Program-made: the position numbers and the translations under genes | NCBI GenBank assembly: GCA_033297205.1 | Contig: MU859062.1 | Span: 124,001 to 188,000 of the forward strand | Reading direction: 5' to 3' | Length of the DNA: 64,000 bases | Origin: Pseudoneurospora amorphoporcata | Lineage: Eukaryota; Ascomycota; Sordariomycetes; Sordariales; Sordariaceae | Shown here: positions 44,851 to 54,749 of the stretch, in pieces | Layout of the letters: the number at the start of each line of letters is the position of its first letter | Position numbering within the stretch: position 1 is the first letter of the stretch | Notes under the pieces: model-generated | The model's input: only the letters and a program-made list of their open reading frames with translations | Database searches by the model: none | What the model was told of the DNA's origin: nothing

Positions 44851-46896
44851 ATGCCCACCTGGACCACCCCCGCGCCTCTGGTACCCAATGGAGCTGCTCC
44901 CCATGGCTCTCCAATTCTTGTGCCCTTCGAGGCCGAGATCTGGTGTTTCTGGGTCAACAGAGACGCAAACGACGCGACCAGATACAACATTGCCTACACC
45001 AAGACCAATCAAACTGGCTGGGATGCTATGAGCTTCGTGGATGATACAGTCAGAAACCCCGATACCGGCGCAATTGAATCGTCACCTAGTACCGTGAAGA
45101 AATATGATGTTCATCCGGTCGGTAAATCTCAGCAACCTTTCATCGGCGCGGCCGTGTTGGGGCCTGACTTGCACTTGGTGTTCACCGCGATAAACACTGC
45201 CAACGGCATACCCCAGCTTCGTCATCTCAAACTCGGGACACAGACCGGCGGCGCATGGGTGCTTTTGCCTGATACTCCAGCTCAAGGCATCGCCGGCGGT
45301 CTGAACCTGATTTCGTTCAACGCTCAACTTGCGCTGGCGTGGCTCGACGGAAATGGAGCCAGGATGGGTGCCATCTATCGCGGCAATGCCCAGTGGGAGA
45401 TGATTCAGATGCCGAACGAGTCTCCGGCCGTCAGACCTGGATCAGCCATGGCTACCGTCACCGAGGGCTCGTCGCTCCACCTCTTGACTTTCAGCCCGGG
45501 CGAATATGCCAACGTTATTGACTTTGTCGTCAACTTTTCCGGACAGCCTCCGCAGCCAGTTGTGCGGCAGGAGTCAATTCCTATGGGCTTCTCCGCCGAT
45601 GCGTTGTCTGCTTCCAGCTTCCAGGAGTTCATCTTCTGGGTCCTCCACAACCCGGCCACGGGACGGTTCAAGATCATGCAGTACAGTCAGGGAAGGAATC
45701 TCAAAGAGATCATCGGCCTGGACGCCAGAGCCGCAACCATTCCAGCAATCCAGGTGGCCAAGAATGCGTGCTACTGTGTCTGGCTCGACACTACGACAAG
45801 AACGCTGACCTACTCCATCAAGACAGCACTCATCATGCCTGTCACCATGAACAGGTGGATGACGGGGCTCGGTGATGACTTGAGCATCAACAGGCTGACA
45901 ATCCCCGGAACGCATGACAGCGGCGCGGTGAGCCGCACTCCCTACGTCGGGTGTCATATGACGACCATCCAGCAGCAGCTCGAAAACGGCATCCGGTATT
46001 TCGACCTAAGAGCGGGCTACGGCTTTCTCAGCAACAAGAGCAAGCCGGTGGTCCATCACGCCGTCTATTCGATTTTCGCAAGGAAGCCCGGTACTCACCC
46101 ACTGGACATTCGGAGCCACTTTGACGACCTGGAGATTGAGGACGTGTTCAAGACCTTTTACGAGTTTCTCGACAAGAACCCCGGCGAAGGCCTCATCGTG
46201 CAGATCAAGCGCGACAATTTCGACGAGGACAAGAAAGTCCTCAAGGACGCCGAGCTCATGAAGCTGGCAAACGACATCTGGGAGCTTATCCAGCTTCGCC
46301 CCTCGGCGTGGATCTTGACAAACTCGTTGCCGACCCTGGGGCAGCTCCGTGGCAAGATCCAGCTGGTCCGGCGCTTTGTCCACGGCATCACCCCCGACCA
46401 GTCACAACTTCATGAAACATATGGCATCCCGGTGGCCAAGGTGTGGGTTGACAAGGCCAAGGACGACCTGATCAGGACGAGTTCGGACTTTACCATCCGC
46501 CTGCAGGACTACTTTGACCTAACGTCGACGGATGGCGTCGAGCCCATAGGCGCAAAATGGGCGCTTGTCGAGCAGATGCTCAACGCGGCGTGGCTAGCCG
46601 GACAGGCGGGAGCGACGGCCGTTGATGCTTCCACCTGGTTCATCAATTTCTCCAGTGGAATGTCGTTTCCACGCAAGGATTTCCCGCTCGGGTACCAGGC
46701 GCACTCGGTCGCAACCGGCTTCTTTTACGGTTCCTGGTCCCCGTTGGCTGATCCGTACGGAGTCAACGGCCATCTGCTCAAATATTTCAACCATCCGGCG
46801 CGACAGAAGGGTGGGCATGGTACCATCGTTATGGACTTTCCGGAACAGCCCGTTGACTTGATTCCGGCCTTAGTGCGTAGCAACTTTGCGGACTGA
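44851..46896 (+). CDS. beta-propeller-like plus PI-PLC X-type domain protein
   Basis: An intronless 681-aa protein with no evident signal peptide. Residues 1 to about 330 contain repeated Trp/Gly-rich strands (IWCFWVNRD, QLALAWLDG, EFIFWVLHN) resembling a lectin- or sialidase-like propeller. From about 335 a phosphatidylinositol-specific phospholipase C X-type TIM barrel follows. His355 in IPGTHDSG and His402/403 in VVHHAVYS correspond to the two catalytic histidines, with RYFDLRAG and IVQIKRD as further active-site strands. It lacks the Y, EF-hand and C2 domains of the eukaryotic signalling enzymes, so it is of the single-domain, bacterial-like type. A likely activity is cleavage of phosphoinositides or GPI-like lipids, with the propeller binding sugar or membrane. 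Its position next to two helical membrane-protein candidates suggests joint action on membranes, which is inference. Confidence 0.82.
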   Translation: MPTWTTPAPLVPNGAAPHGSPILVPFEAEIWCFWVNRDANDATRYNIAYTKTNQTGWDAMSFVDDTVRNPDTGAIESSPSTVKKYDVHPVGKSQQPFIGAAVLGPDLHLVFTAINTANGIPQLRHLKLGTQTGGAWVLLPDTPAQGIAGGLNLISFNAQLALAWLDGNGARMGAIYRGNAQWEMIQMPNESPAVRPGSAMATVTEGSSLHLLTFSPGEYANVIDFVVNFSGQPPQPVVRQESIPMGFSADALSASSFQEFIFWVLHNPATGRFKIMQYSQGRNLKEIIGLDARAATIPAIQVAKNACYCVWLDTTTRTLTYSIKTALIMPVTMNRWMTGLGDDLSINRLTIPGTHDSGAVSRTPYVGCHMTTIQQQLENGIRYFDLRAGYGFLSNKSKPVVHHAVYSIFARKPGTHPLDIRSHFDDLEIEDVFKTFYEFLDKNPGEGLIVQIKRDNFDEDKKVLKDAELMKLANDIWELIQLRPSAWILTNSLPTLGQLRGKIQLVRRFVHGITPDQSQLHETYGIPVAKVWVDKAKDDLIRTSSDFTIRLQDYFDLTSTDGVEPIGAKWALVEQMLNAAWLAGQAGATAVDASTWFINFSSGMSFPRKDFPLGYQAHSVATGFFYGSWSPLADPYGVNGHLLKYFNHPARQKGGHGTIVMDFPEQPVDLIPALVRSNFAD

Positions 46897-47130
46897 GCGT
46901 TACAGTTGGGAGACCAGGTACTTGCGTGCGGGGTTGATGTCTGGAACTTTCGTAGTTGAGCTGGTTCGGTGGATAATGCAAGTAGGCTTTCGATTATGCA
47001 TACCTCATGTAGGTAGTTTTGAGTACTGAATGTGTATAGGTTGTCCTGTAATCCGTTATCGATATCGTGAAAATAGAAGCAAATATGAAGAGCAAGCAAG
47101 AGTAAAAGAAAATGGAAAAAAGAAAAAAAA
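46897..47130. other. 3' flank of the PLC-like gene
   Basis: Short spacer with A-rich sequence at 47108-47130 that serves as the T-rich terminator of the minus-strand 5S gene. Confidence 0.5.
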
Positions 47131-47249
47131 ACATACAACACCAGGGATTCGCTGGTCGTCACCGACCCAACTACTAGTCTGGCCCTCACTGGCTTATCTA
47201 TGGGAGAGCGGACGGGATCCCGAGTTTTCCAGTGGGTATGGTCGTATGT
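47131..47249 (-). rRNA. 5S rRNA, copy 3
   Basis: This 119-nt minus-strand copy starts ACATACGACC and otherwise equals copies 1 and 2 apart from single substitutions. The A-rich stretch below it is its T-run terminator, and GATAAGATAAAC lies at the upstream TATA position. It is inverted relative to copy 2, so the two bracket the accessory island. Confidence 0.95.
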
Positions 47250-48500
47250 GATTATTAGACGCAAAAGTTTATCTTATCAAGGCTACTGTGGGGTGGGAAT
47301 GGAATGTAGTCGCGAACCAACCTCTCAGATTCGCGAACTGTTCGGATTTTAGACACCCGACGAGACACTCAACCAGTACACCGCAACTAGACACCCGGCT
47401 TCTTCTTCAAAAGTATATTCTTATTCATCTGAATTATAGTACAGTTGCCAAGCAACCTAACGAGTTTAAATATGTGCCCACCATCTATGTACTTCATTGA
47501 TCGATCCGTACAGCTGCGCAGCACCCTCGAATTCCAAGACAATAGTGACAGCGTTGACAAGCAAAACCGCCAACTGACCCGGTTATGTTATGGCCATCTA
47601 CCACATCCACGCCACACGCACCACCTCGTTGATATGTACAGCCACTTCCTCTTCTCGCGTGTCTTTTTTGTCTTCCTGTCTCGCTTCCATACCAGACAAG
47701 ATATCCTCCCTGCCTCCTGAAAGTAATGCAGTGTCTCGACATGCCGTGATGTTTTGTTGTGCCCAATGAACTTCCGTCCAACTAAACTCAACTCCAGCAA
47801 CTCAGCTCATACCCTTCTCCGTTCGAGTCGTCAACGCAAAAGACTAAAGACCAGCGAAGACAACAGCAACAAAGCGGAGATCACACCAACAACAAAAGCA
47901 ACGCAAGCAAAACCCAGCAAGACAAAACAGAACAACACACAAAAACGTACAACAGTCACACACACCCTTGCCCCTTTCGCTGGAATTTTTTTGTTTGAAT
48001 GATTAGTTTTACATTTTTACTTTCATTTCCTCACTGCTTGTTGAACATCCCCACCCCTGCCCCCTTTTTTTAGCCACCGTGGCCTACCTGGTTGTCCCTT
48101 TCCTCCCTTCCAGCCTGGTCTTTAGTGGCTGTCACTCCCCTCTTCAACGTCGTGATCGCCATTCCCATCCGTGGTTCCACCTCTCCCCGTTCTACCTGCC
48201 CTCAGTGGGTGTGCTGCTCCGGCTGCGGTCCCAATCACGGTCATAGTCTCAGCTCCGGCTGCGGTCCCAGCTCCGGTTGTAGTCCCGGCTCCGGTTGCAG
48301 TCCTGGCTCCGGTTGCGGTCCCGGCTCCAGCTGCGGTTCCGGTTGTTGTCGCGCCTGCTGTTGCCTGCACCCCAGTCCCACCGGCCAGATCCACTGCCGT
48401 AAACCCCCCGAACTTGAACCTCGGCCCCAGGCCCCGTCCCAGGCTCTGACCTCCTTAACCACCCCAACCTCACTCTCGCTCCGGTGGGCCAGTATGATAT
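47250..48500. other. intergenic region with GC-rich minisatellite
   Basis: The 3' flank of the RING protein gene. It contains an A/C-rich block at about 47860-47960 and the minisatellite at 48211-48365. No gene is supported. Confidence 0.55.
48211..48365. repeat. 18-bp-type minisatellite (GGCTCCGGTTGCNGTCCC)
   Basis: About eight degenerate units of GGCTCCGGTTGCNGTCCC or close variants in tandem. It lies beyond the stop codon of the RING protein gene, so it is noncoding or 3' untranslated sequence. Confidence 0.85.
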
Positions 48501-51500
48501 CTAATCATCATACCTCGCCGCCTCCCTCTCCGCCTCCAGCCTCCTCATCCTCTCCTCCTCATCCTCCATCGAGATAGCAACCACTTCTCCTCTTCCCCTG
48601 GCGGTCCTACCACCACTTCCACTTTCCTTTCTTCTGCTCTTCGACTCCCGCTCGTCATCCTTGTCACCACCACCGCCGACGCCTCGGCTTTCCCGACTCC
48701 GCTTGCTTCCCGCCAGACTAAAGCTCGATGCAAGACTAGCCATCCGCCTCGTCTCCTTGAGCAAACGCTCGCGATCACGAGCGGCGCGCTCGGCGGCGTG
48801 CGGGTCTAGAGAGCCGTTAGCTGCTGGTCCTGGACCAGCACCGGCGGCAGCGTTGTGGGAAGAAGCGAGCGAGGAGCGTCGGTCGGGGTGGACGCCGTCA
48901 GCTGCAGTAACGGTAGCGCCATCAGCATCGTGGGCATTGGAGGAAGACTTCTTAGACGAACGATGTCTATCCGAGCGGTCCCTGTGACTTTCCCTATCCC
49001 TGTCGCGATCACGATCACGCTCATCTCTGTGACTGCGGCCGTCCCTATCTCTTTCACGATCTCCTCGATCGCCGCGGTCACGATCACGGCGGCTGCTGCT
49101 GCCGTGGCCGCCGCCTCCTTCCTTACGGTCTTTGCGGTCGGAACGGTGGTCCCTGTCCCGGTCCCTATCACGATCACGATCGTCGCGGTGGCTGCTCCTG
49201 CCGCTATCTCTGTTGTCCCGGTCCGAACGGTCACGGTCGCGGCGGCGGCTGCTGCTGTGGCCCTCTTTGCGATCCTTGCGGTCGGAACGGGACTCGCGCT
49301 CTCTATCGCGCTCCTTATGGTCTGAACGGTCGCGACGCTTCTCCGAGTCACGTTCCTTGCGGCTGCTGCGGTGGGACCGGCGGGATGACTCTTCGCCGGC
49401 AGCGCCGGGGGCGGGAGGGGATGCGGATCGCGAACGTTCCTGGTTGGCGCCGCCTTCTTCGTCGGCTACAGTGGCAGAGGCGTGTTTCCTCCTGTGCCTT
49501 TTGCTAGTGCTGGAGTGGCCGTGTTGTTGGTCATCGCCATCGTTGTTGGTTACTTCGGCGCCGTTAGCGGCGTCAGCGCCACCGGGACTAGCGGAGCGCT
49601 GACGTCTTTCTCTGCGCCGGTCACGGTGCTCCTTGCGCTCATCGGCATTGGTGGAATAGGATCGTTCGCGACGATCTCTGCGCTCACGCTCTCTGTCCCT
49701 ATCTGAGCGCTCACGATGGTAGTAGTCTCGGTCCCTGTCATCTTTTCCGCCGTGGTAGTCATCATCCCTATCCCGGGACCTAGACCGGCCTCGGTCGGCG
49801 GTCGCGGAGGGACTGGCAAACCGAGATCCATGGTGGGACGAACCAGGGCCGCCGTGACCAAAGGAGTTGGGCGTTTGCGGCTTGTTCTCATTATCTACCC
49901 AGCCTCTAGCTTGGAGATGTTTGATACTGGTGTTGGGAAGTCCTCTGAGCATGGCCTTGGGGCCCTTGGGCGCATTGGCGGGCACATCTGGATTGACCGG
50001 CGGGGGTTGGGGAGGTCCAAGGGGCATCATGCCACCCATGGGTCCGTAACCATCACCTCCCATACCCATACCAAATCCTCCGGGGCCGTTCCAGCCGTTG
50101 TTGAAGCCCATGTTGCCGCCGAAGCCGCCAGGTCCCATAAAGCCTGGGCCGTCGCCAGGGTACATGCCTTCGGGGCCACCGTTCATGTAGCCATTGTGGG
50201 CGTAGCCTTCGTCACCTTCTGCGCCCGCATCGGGGTTTGTGGCATCACCGTTGGGTGAGGTGGTAGCGTTCTCGGCATCACCATCAGTCTCAGCAGCAGC
50301 AGGAGGCTTAGCTTCACCGTCAGCTCCTTGAGCCTCTTGTTCAGCGGCGTCGCCATCTTCGGTCTCCTTTGCGTCTTCGCGTAACGAGCGGCCAAACTCG
50401 TCCACGTTCGGGTCAGCACTTGCAGCACCCTCGGGTTTGTTCTCTGTGTTGCCATCTTGAGAAGCGCCACTGACGCTGCCGCCAGGGAAACCACCGTTGT
50501 GCATGGAGCCACTCATGCCTGCCCCGTACTGCTGGTTCGGATAGTTTTGGTCTGCTCCGTAGTTGCCGCCCATTCCCATCGGGCCGTTCATGCCGCCCAT
50601 GTTGCCGTAGCCGTTGTTGTAGCCGCCACGACCGCCATAGCCGCCACCATAGCCGTAGCCTCCTCGGCCACGTCCTCTACCACCACGGAATCCGTATCCA
50701 CCCCGGCGATAGTCATTGAACTGGCCGTTGCCATAATTACCTTGATTGAAGTTGCCTTGCTGGAAGGAGCCAGAGTTAAACGAGCCATAATCACCATTGC
50801 CCATGCCAGAAGCATTTGGATGATTGAAATTATCTTGGCCGACATTCCATGATGACTGCTGCCCGTTCCAGTTATTATTCGATTCATTGCCGCCTGCGCC
50901 GCTAAATCCTCCCATTCCCATGTTCATGCCGTTCATGCCCATGCCAGAAAAACCCCCGTTCATGTACATTTGCTGCATCGCGCTCATCGGATCCATGTTC
51001 ATGCCGGGCATGCCTGTGTCATCGGCAGTTAGTTATCTGGTTGTTTGTGGAGAAAGGAACGCATATCGAGGCGAACTAACCCATCATTGGGAAGCCATTT
51101 TGCATGACCATCATCATTTGCATCTGGTCGAAGCCGCCAGTAAAGTTCATGGGGAAGCCGTTCATGCCGAATCCGAATGCTCCAGCAGACTTTGGCTGTG
51201 TGTCGTCGCCCTCGGCGTTTTCTTCGTTCTCTTCGCCGTCCTTTGTCTCTTCGGGGTTTTCGGGCGCGTCGCCCTCTCCTTCGGCGGGCGCTCCGTCGGT
51301 TATTGTGTCTTCGGCAGCACTTTTGGTATAGTTTTCGGTAGCCTGTCATCTGGTCAGTTACCGAAGGTCATGGCCAGCAATCTCTGACCGGTTTCGCTTA
51401 CATCTTGGTCGGCTTCCTGGTCCGCCGAGTCAGCACTCTCTACCTTGGCAGCTTCTTCTCCCTCTTGGCCCTCGGCTCCTGCATGTTCTTCTCCGGCACC

Positions 51501-52035
51501 TTGCTCATCAGCCGCCGGCGCAGGCTCTTCTGGCTGCTGCTGCTGGTGCTCTGGTACGGGGGCCTGTTCCTCAGGAGCCGAATCGCTGGGCAAAGGTAGC
51601 TGTGGTGCCGTGGTAGACACTGGTGTTGACTCAATCGGAGTAGGAGGGGCTGACTCCTTGGCGCGTGCGTCCTGTTGTTTCTTTAAATATGTCTTGAGGA
51701 AGACTCTGATGGTGGTCCGTAGTGACTTGTGTGGTTTGGCGTCCTCAGCCGAGAGCGGCGAGTGTTCGCATACGGGACAAGAGGTAGGTAGAGTTGACCG
51801 GCAGTCTTCGCAAATGGTTTGTTCGCAGCAGGGCAACCTGAACGCATTCGCAGCCAATCTACTGCAGATGGCGCATTTCAGTTTCGCCGGGATGTCTTCT
51901 GGGCTCAGAGACCTATTGTAGTCGTCAGTACGTCTGTCATCAGTGTCTTCTGGACAGAGTCTGCCGGGAGATGGCGGGGTAGGAGACCAACCTGATGAGC
52001 TCGGCCTGAGCCTCTTCTGATATCATGGCCGCCAT
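48501..52035 (-). CDS. RING (RBBP6/Mpe1-type) protein with RGG and RD/RS-rich tails
   Basis: Exons 51992-52035, 51402-51912, 51081-51342 and 48501-51013 encode 1109 aa. Residues 28-63 form a RING-like zinc site with eight cysteines and no histidine (C28, C31, C43, C44, C49, C52, C60, C63; core LPCCEQTICEDC), the pattern of the RBBP6/Mpe1 RING. An acidic Ala/Pro/Gln linker follows, then Met/Gly/Asn-rich sequence with RGG-type repeats (GFRGGRGRGRGGYGYGGGY), then another acidic region, then about 400 residues dominated by RD, RS and DRDR dipeptides. RGG and RS/RD regions bind RNA and splicing or 3'-end factors, so a nuclear E3 ligase linked to mRNA processing is plausible. The DWNN domain and zinc knuckle of true RBBP6/Mpe1 are not seen. 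All introns join in frame. Confidence 0.82.
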
Positions 52036-53359
52036 TGCGATTTCCTGCGCTTCAACCTAGGCGCAACCGGCCTCCTAGAGGTAGAGGAGGTGTAGGAATG
52101 AAGAGGTCAAGGACATGGATAGGCGCTCGTTGGCGTCCTGTCTCCCGTGGAAGGTATGAAATATCGCTGATTGATGTGATGTGCGATCCCTATCGTATGA
52201 AATGTTGCTCGGTGGTATTGCTTGTTGCGATCAAGGCAAGCCGGGGCTCACGTTGTCGAAGCCCTAGCAGGCTTGAATGATGGGCCTCAAAGGTTGATGA
52301 CGCGCAGATATCTCACAATAAAGTGAGAAAGTGCGTTGTCGAGGTCGTTCTGCCCAAAAGGCGAATTCGTGAGCTGAGGAGAAATCTTGCTGCAGCAAGT
52401 TGCAGTTGCAGTCTGCAAGTTGGAAGTGGAAGTGTGGTAGTCGCGTTTTCTCGGCGTTCAAACCGAATGGGGCGGCGGGGGATGCGAATTTTTGGCGGGT
52501 CCCGACGCACGTGCCTCCACCGTCTTACACCCCACTATCTGCTTAGGCGGGAAACTTGGGCTTTCAAGGAAGGTACGGACCCCTTCCACTTGATTCAAGC
52601 AGTGTACAATACATCGCAGCAGGCATTGAAGCGTGCATCACGCACCAGACAACACGGCAGGAGGTAGCAGTAACCGAGGCTATTCAGTAAGAGAACAACA
52701 AGCACGTCCACCGAGATCGGGCTGTAGTTTGTGATGAAGTGCACGCAGTCCGCTTGTATGGAGTAATGGGTCTCGACTCCAGTGAGGGCAGGCACTCTTC
52801 ACTTAACGGTGTTGGTTTAGGTCCAAGTAGCCGTATCAATCAGTCAGTCATGCTCATTCATGCCATGGATCACAGAAGGTTCGACTTCATCTCTGGACTC
52901 AACAACATGACAGGTCCATCAAGATTTCCGTTTCCGTCTTATTAATCGTCTTGTGACTTTCCATAGTGTCATGAGAGTCGGGAAGAATCAGGGATAGTAT
53001 CACACTTTGACCGATACGCAACGAACCGCTTCAAGGTAAGGATATGTGACACAAACGCCAGCAACCTGTTACTGCTGGGCCTGTAAATCTTGGTTCGATG
53101 ATAAGAAATGGAAGTCGGTAAATCAAAAAAGAAAAACAAGTATACTCCGTATAAACCCGCCCAATGTGACCAGCCACTCCGTTAACCCGTCTGTAAAATG
53201 CAAAGCTCTTCTCTGTTGTCCGTTAGCCAGATATGGGCCACCTTCATTCTCATCAAGATCCCATTCCACAACCACTGTTCGCGCATCATCCGCATCGTCC
53301 GTTCGTTGTCTTCTCCGTATTTCTCCTTCTCTTCCCCCCACCCATCCAATCATCTTCCC
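52036..53359. other. intergenic region
   Basis: The promoter side of the RING gene and the 3' flank of the Rab5 gene. No convincing gene. Short TTGCAGTTGCAG-type repeats at about 52388-52430. Confidence 0.55.
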
Positions 53360-54200
53360 TTAGCAGGCGCAAGCTTCCTTTGCGTTGGGATCCCGTGGCC
53401 CGTTAAGGTTGACCCTCTGCTCTTCTGTGCGGCTGACGCCGGCATGCGAGGCGCCAGGCCCACGCGCGCTCTTCAACGACGTCTCGGGAATGGCGTTCGC
53501 AATGGCTGTGAAAACCTCGGTAACGTTGTGTCCGGTCTTGGCAGAGGTCTCGAAGAAAAGAAGACCTTCTTCCTCGGCATATGTCTTGGCTTCCTCGGTC
53601 GAGATCTTACGAGCGTCGCCCGAATCCTCCGCATTGTCGTCGCCGTCTCCGGATACCTCGGCAGAGCCGGTCGAGTCGCTGGTCAGATCCAACTTGTTAC
53701 CCACGAGCGCAATAACGATGCCCGGAGACGCTTGTCGCTGGAGCTCGGCGACCCAGTGCTTGGCCTTGATGAGCGAAGTAGGCTTCGTCAGGTCGTAGAC
53801 TACCAGGGCGGCTTGGGCGTTGCGGTAGTACATGGGCGCCAGAGAGGCAAAGCGCTCCTGGCCTGCTGTATCCCAGATTTCGAATTTGATCGTCCTCGTA
53901 GGAAGGTTGCACTTCTGGGTTAGGAAAGCGGCTGCAGAATAATGTCAGTTGGATTGGTCTCAATGATGTCGCGATGGCTTCAGGACCGTACCTCCTATCG
54001 TGGGCTCCTTGTTCTCTTGGAAGTCATTGTTGACGAATCGGAGGACAAGCGATGACTGTGAAACGACGTGTTAGGCTTGTGTTTCTCTCGGTAAGACGGT
54101 TTTGGAGCAAGCAAAGAGTGCGCACCTTTCCGACGGCAGCTTCACCTAGAAGCACCAGCTTGACACTGCTGCTTGGCTTGGGCGCGTTCGTATCGGCCAT
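53360..54200 (-). CDS. Rab5-family small GTPase (Vps21/Ypt5 type)
   Basis: Exons 54126-54200, 53992-54055 and 53360-53931 encode 236 aa. Rab5 proteins direct early endosome fusion. G1 GEAAVGKSS (split by intron 1), effector region TIGAAFLTQ (split by intron 2), G3 DTAGQER, G4 GNKLDL and G5 ETSAKTG are all intact. The C-terminus CAC is a double-geranylgeranylation signal. An acidic Gly/Ser insertion of about 25 residues follows the G4 motif, as in Ypt52-like and some filamentous fungal Rab5 proteins. The gene is divergent from kri1, with 549 bp between start codons. Which of the fungal Rab5 paralogs it is cannot be settled here. Confidence 0.93.
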
Positions 54201-54749
54201 TGTCGTTGAAGTATGATGTTGGTATTATTCGGGTGGATGATTTGCGAAACGGCGGGGCTTGCGGCAGCGAGGAACTACAGCAAGGAACGACAACAAGGAC
54301 AACTGTCTTTGATACAGCGACAGCAATGGAGCAGTGGTTGACCGGAGAACGTTGGGCAGGTGGCTGTTGGAAAAGACAATAGATGTTTGAAGATGGATCG
54401 TTGAAAAGTTGAGAATCTGGAGAGTGACGTGACTCGGAAAGCCAGGATCCAGTTGGTGCAGCGAACACTGCAGTGTGCGAATGTGCCACGACGAACGCCT
54501 CCAGGCATCGGGCCACGGACTCCAACTTCCCCTCCACGCCAAGAGTCATAGTCTCATATGATGGACCGTGCGTAATCTAGTGGCAGGCAATTGTACAGCT
54601 GAAGGGACCCCACTGGACTTCCAGGAAGGGCCCCACTAAAAAGTTCACGAAATTTTGGGGGCGTCACAGTCTCGTCTTCCATCTTCCATGCGCCGGGATT
54701 GATTTTACACCCTTTCGCCCTAGCATCTTCAAATCAAACCAACCCCAAG
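54201..54749. promoter_or_regulatory. divergent promoter of Rab5 and kri1 genes
   Basis: 549 bp between two start codons facing apart. No coding sequence. The leader of kri1 is pyrimidine-rich with CTTC motifs (about 54670-54735). Confidence 0.5.

Noticed and set aside
48092..48577. Plus-strand Cys/Gly-rich frame
   Set aside because: It is produced by the 18-bp minisatellite and overlaps the 3' end of the RING gene; no independent support.
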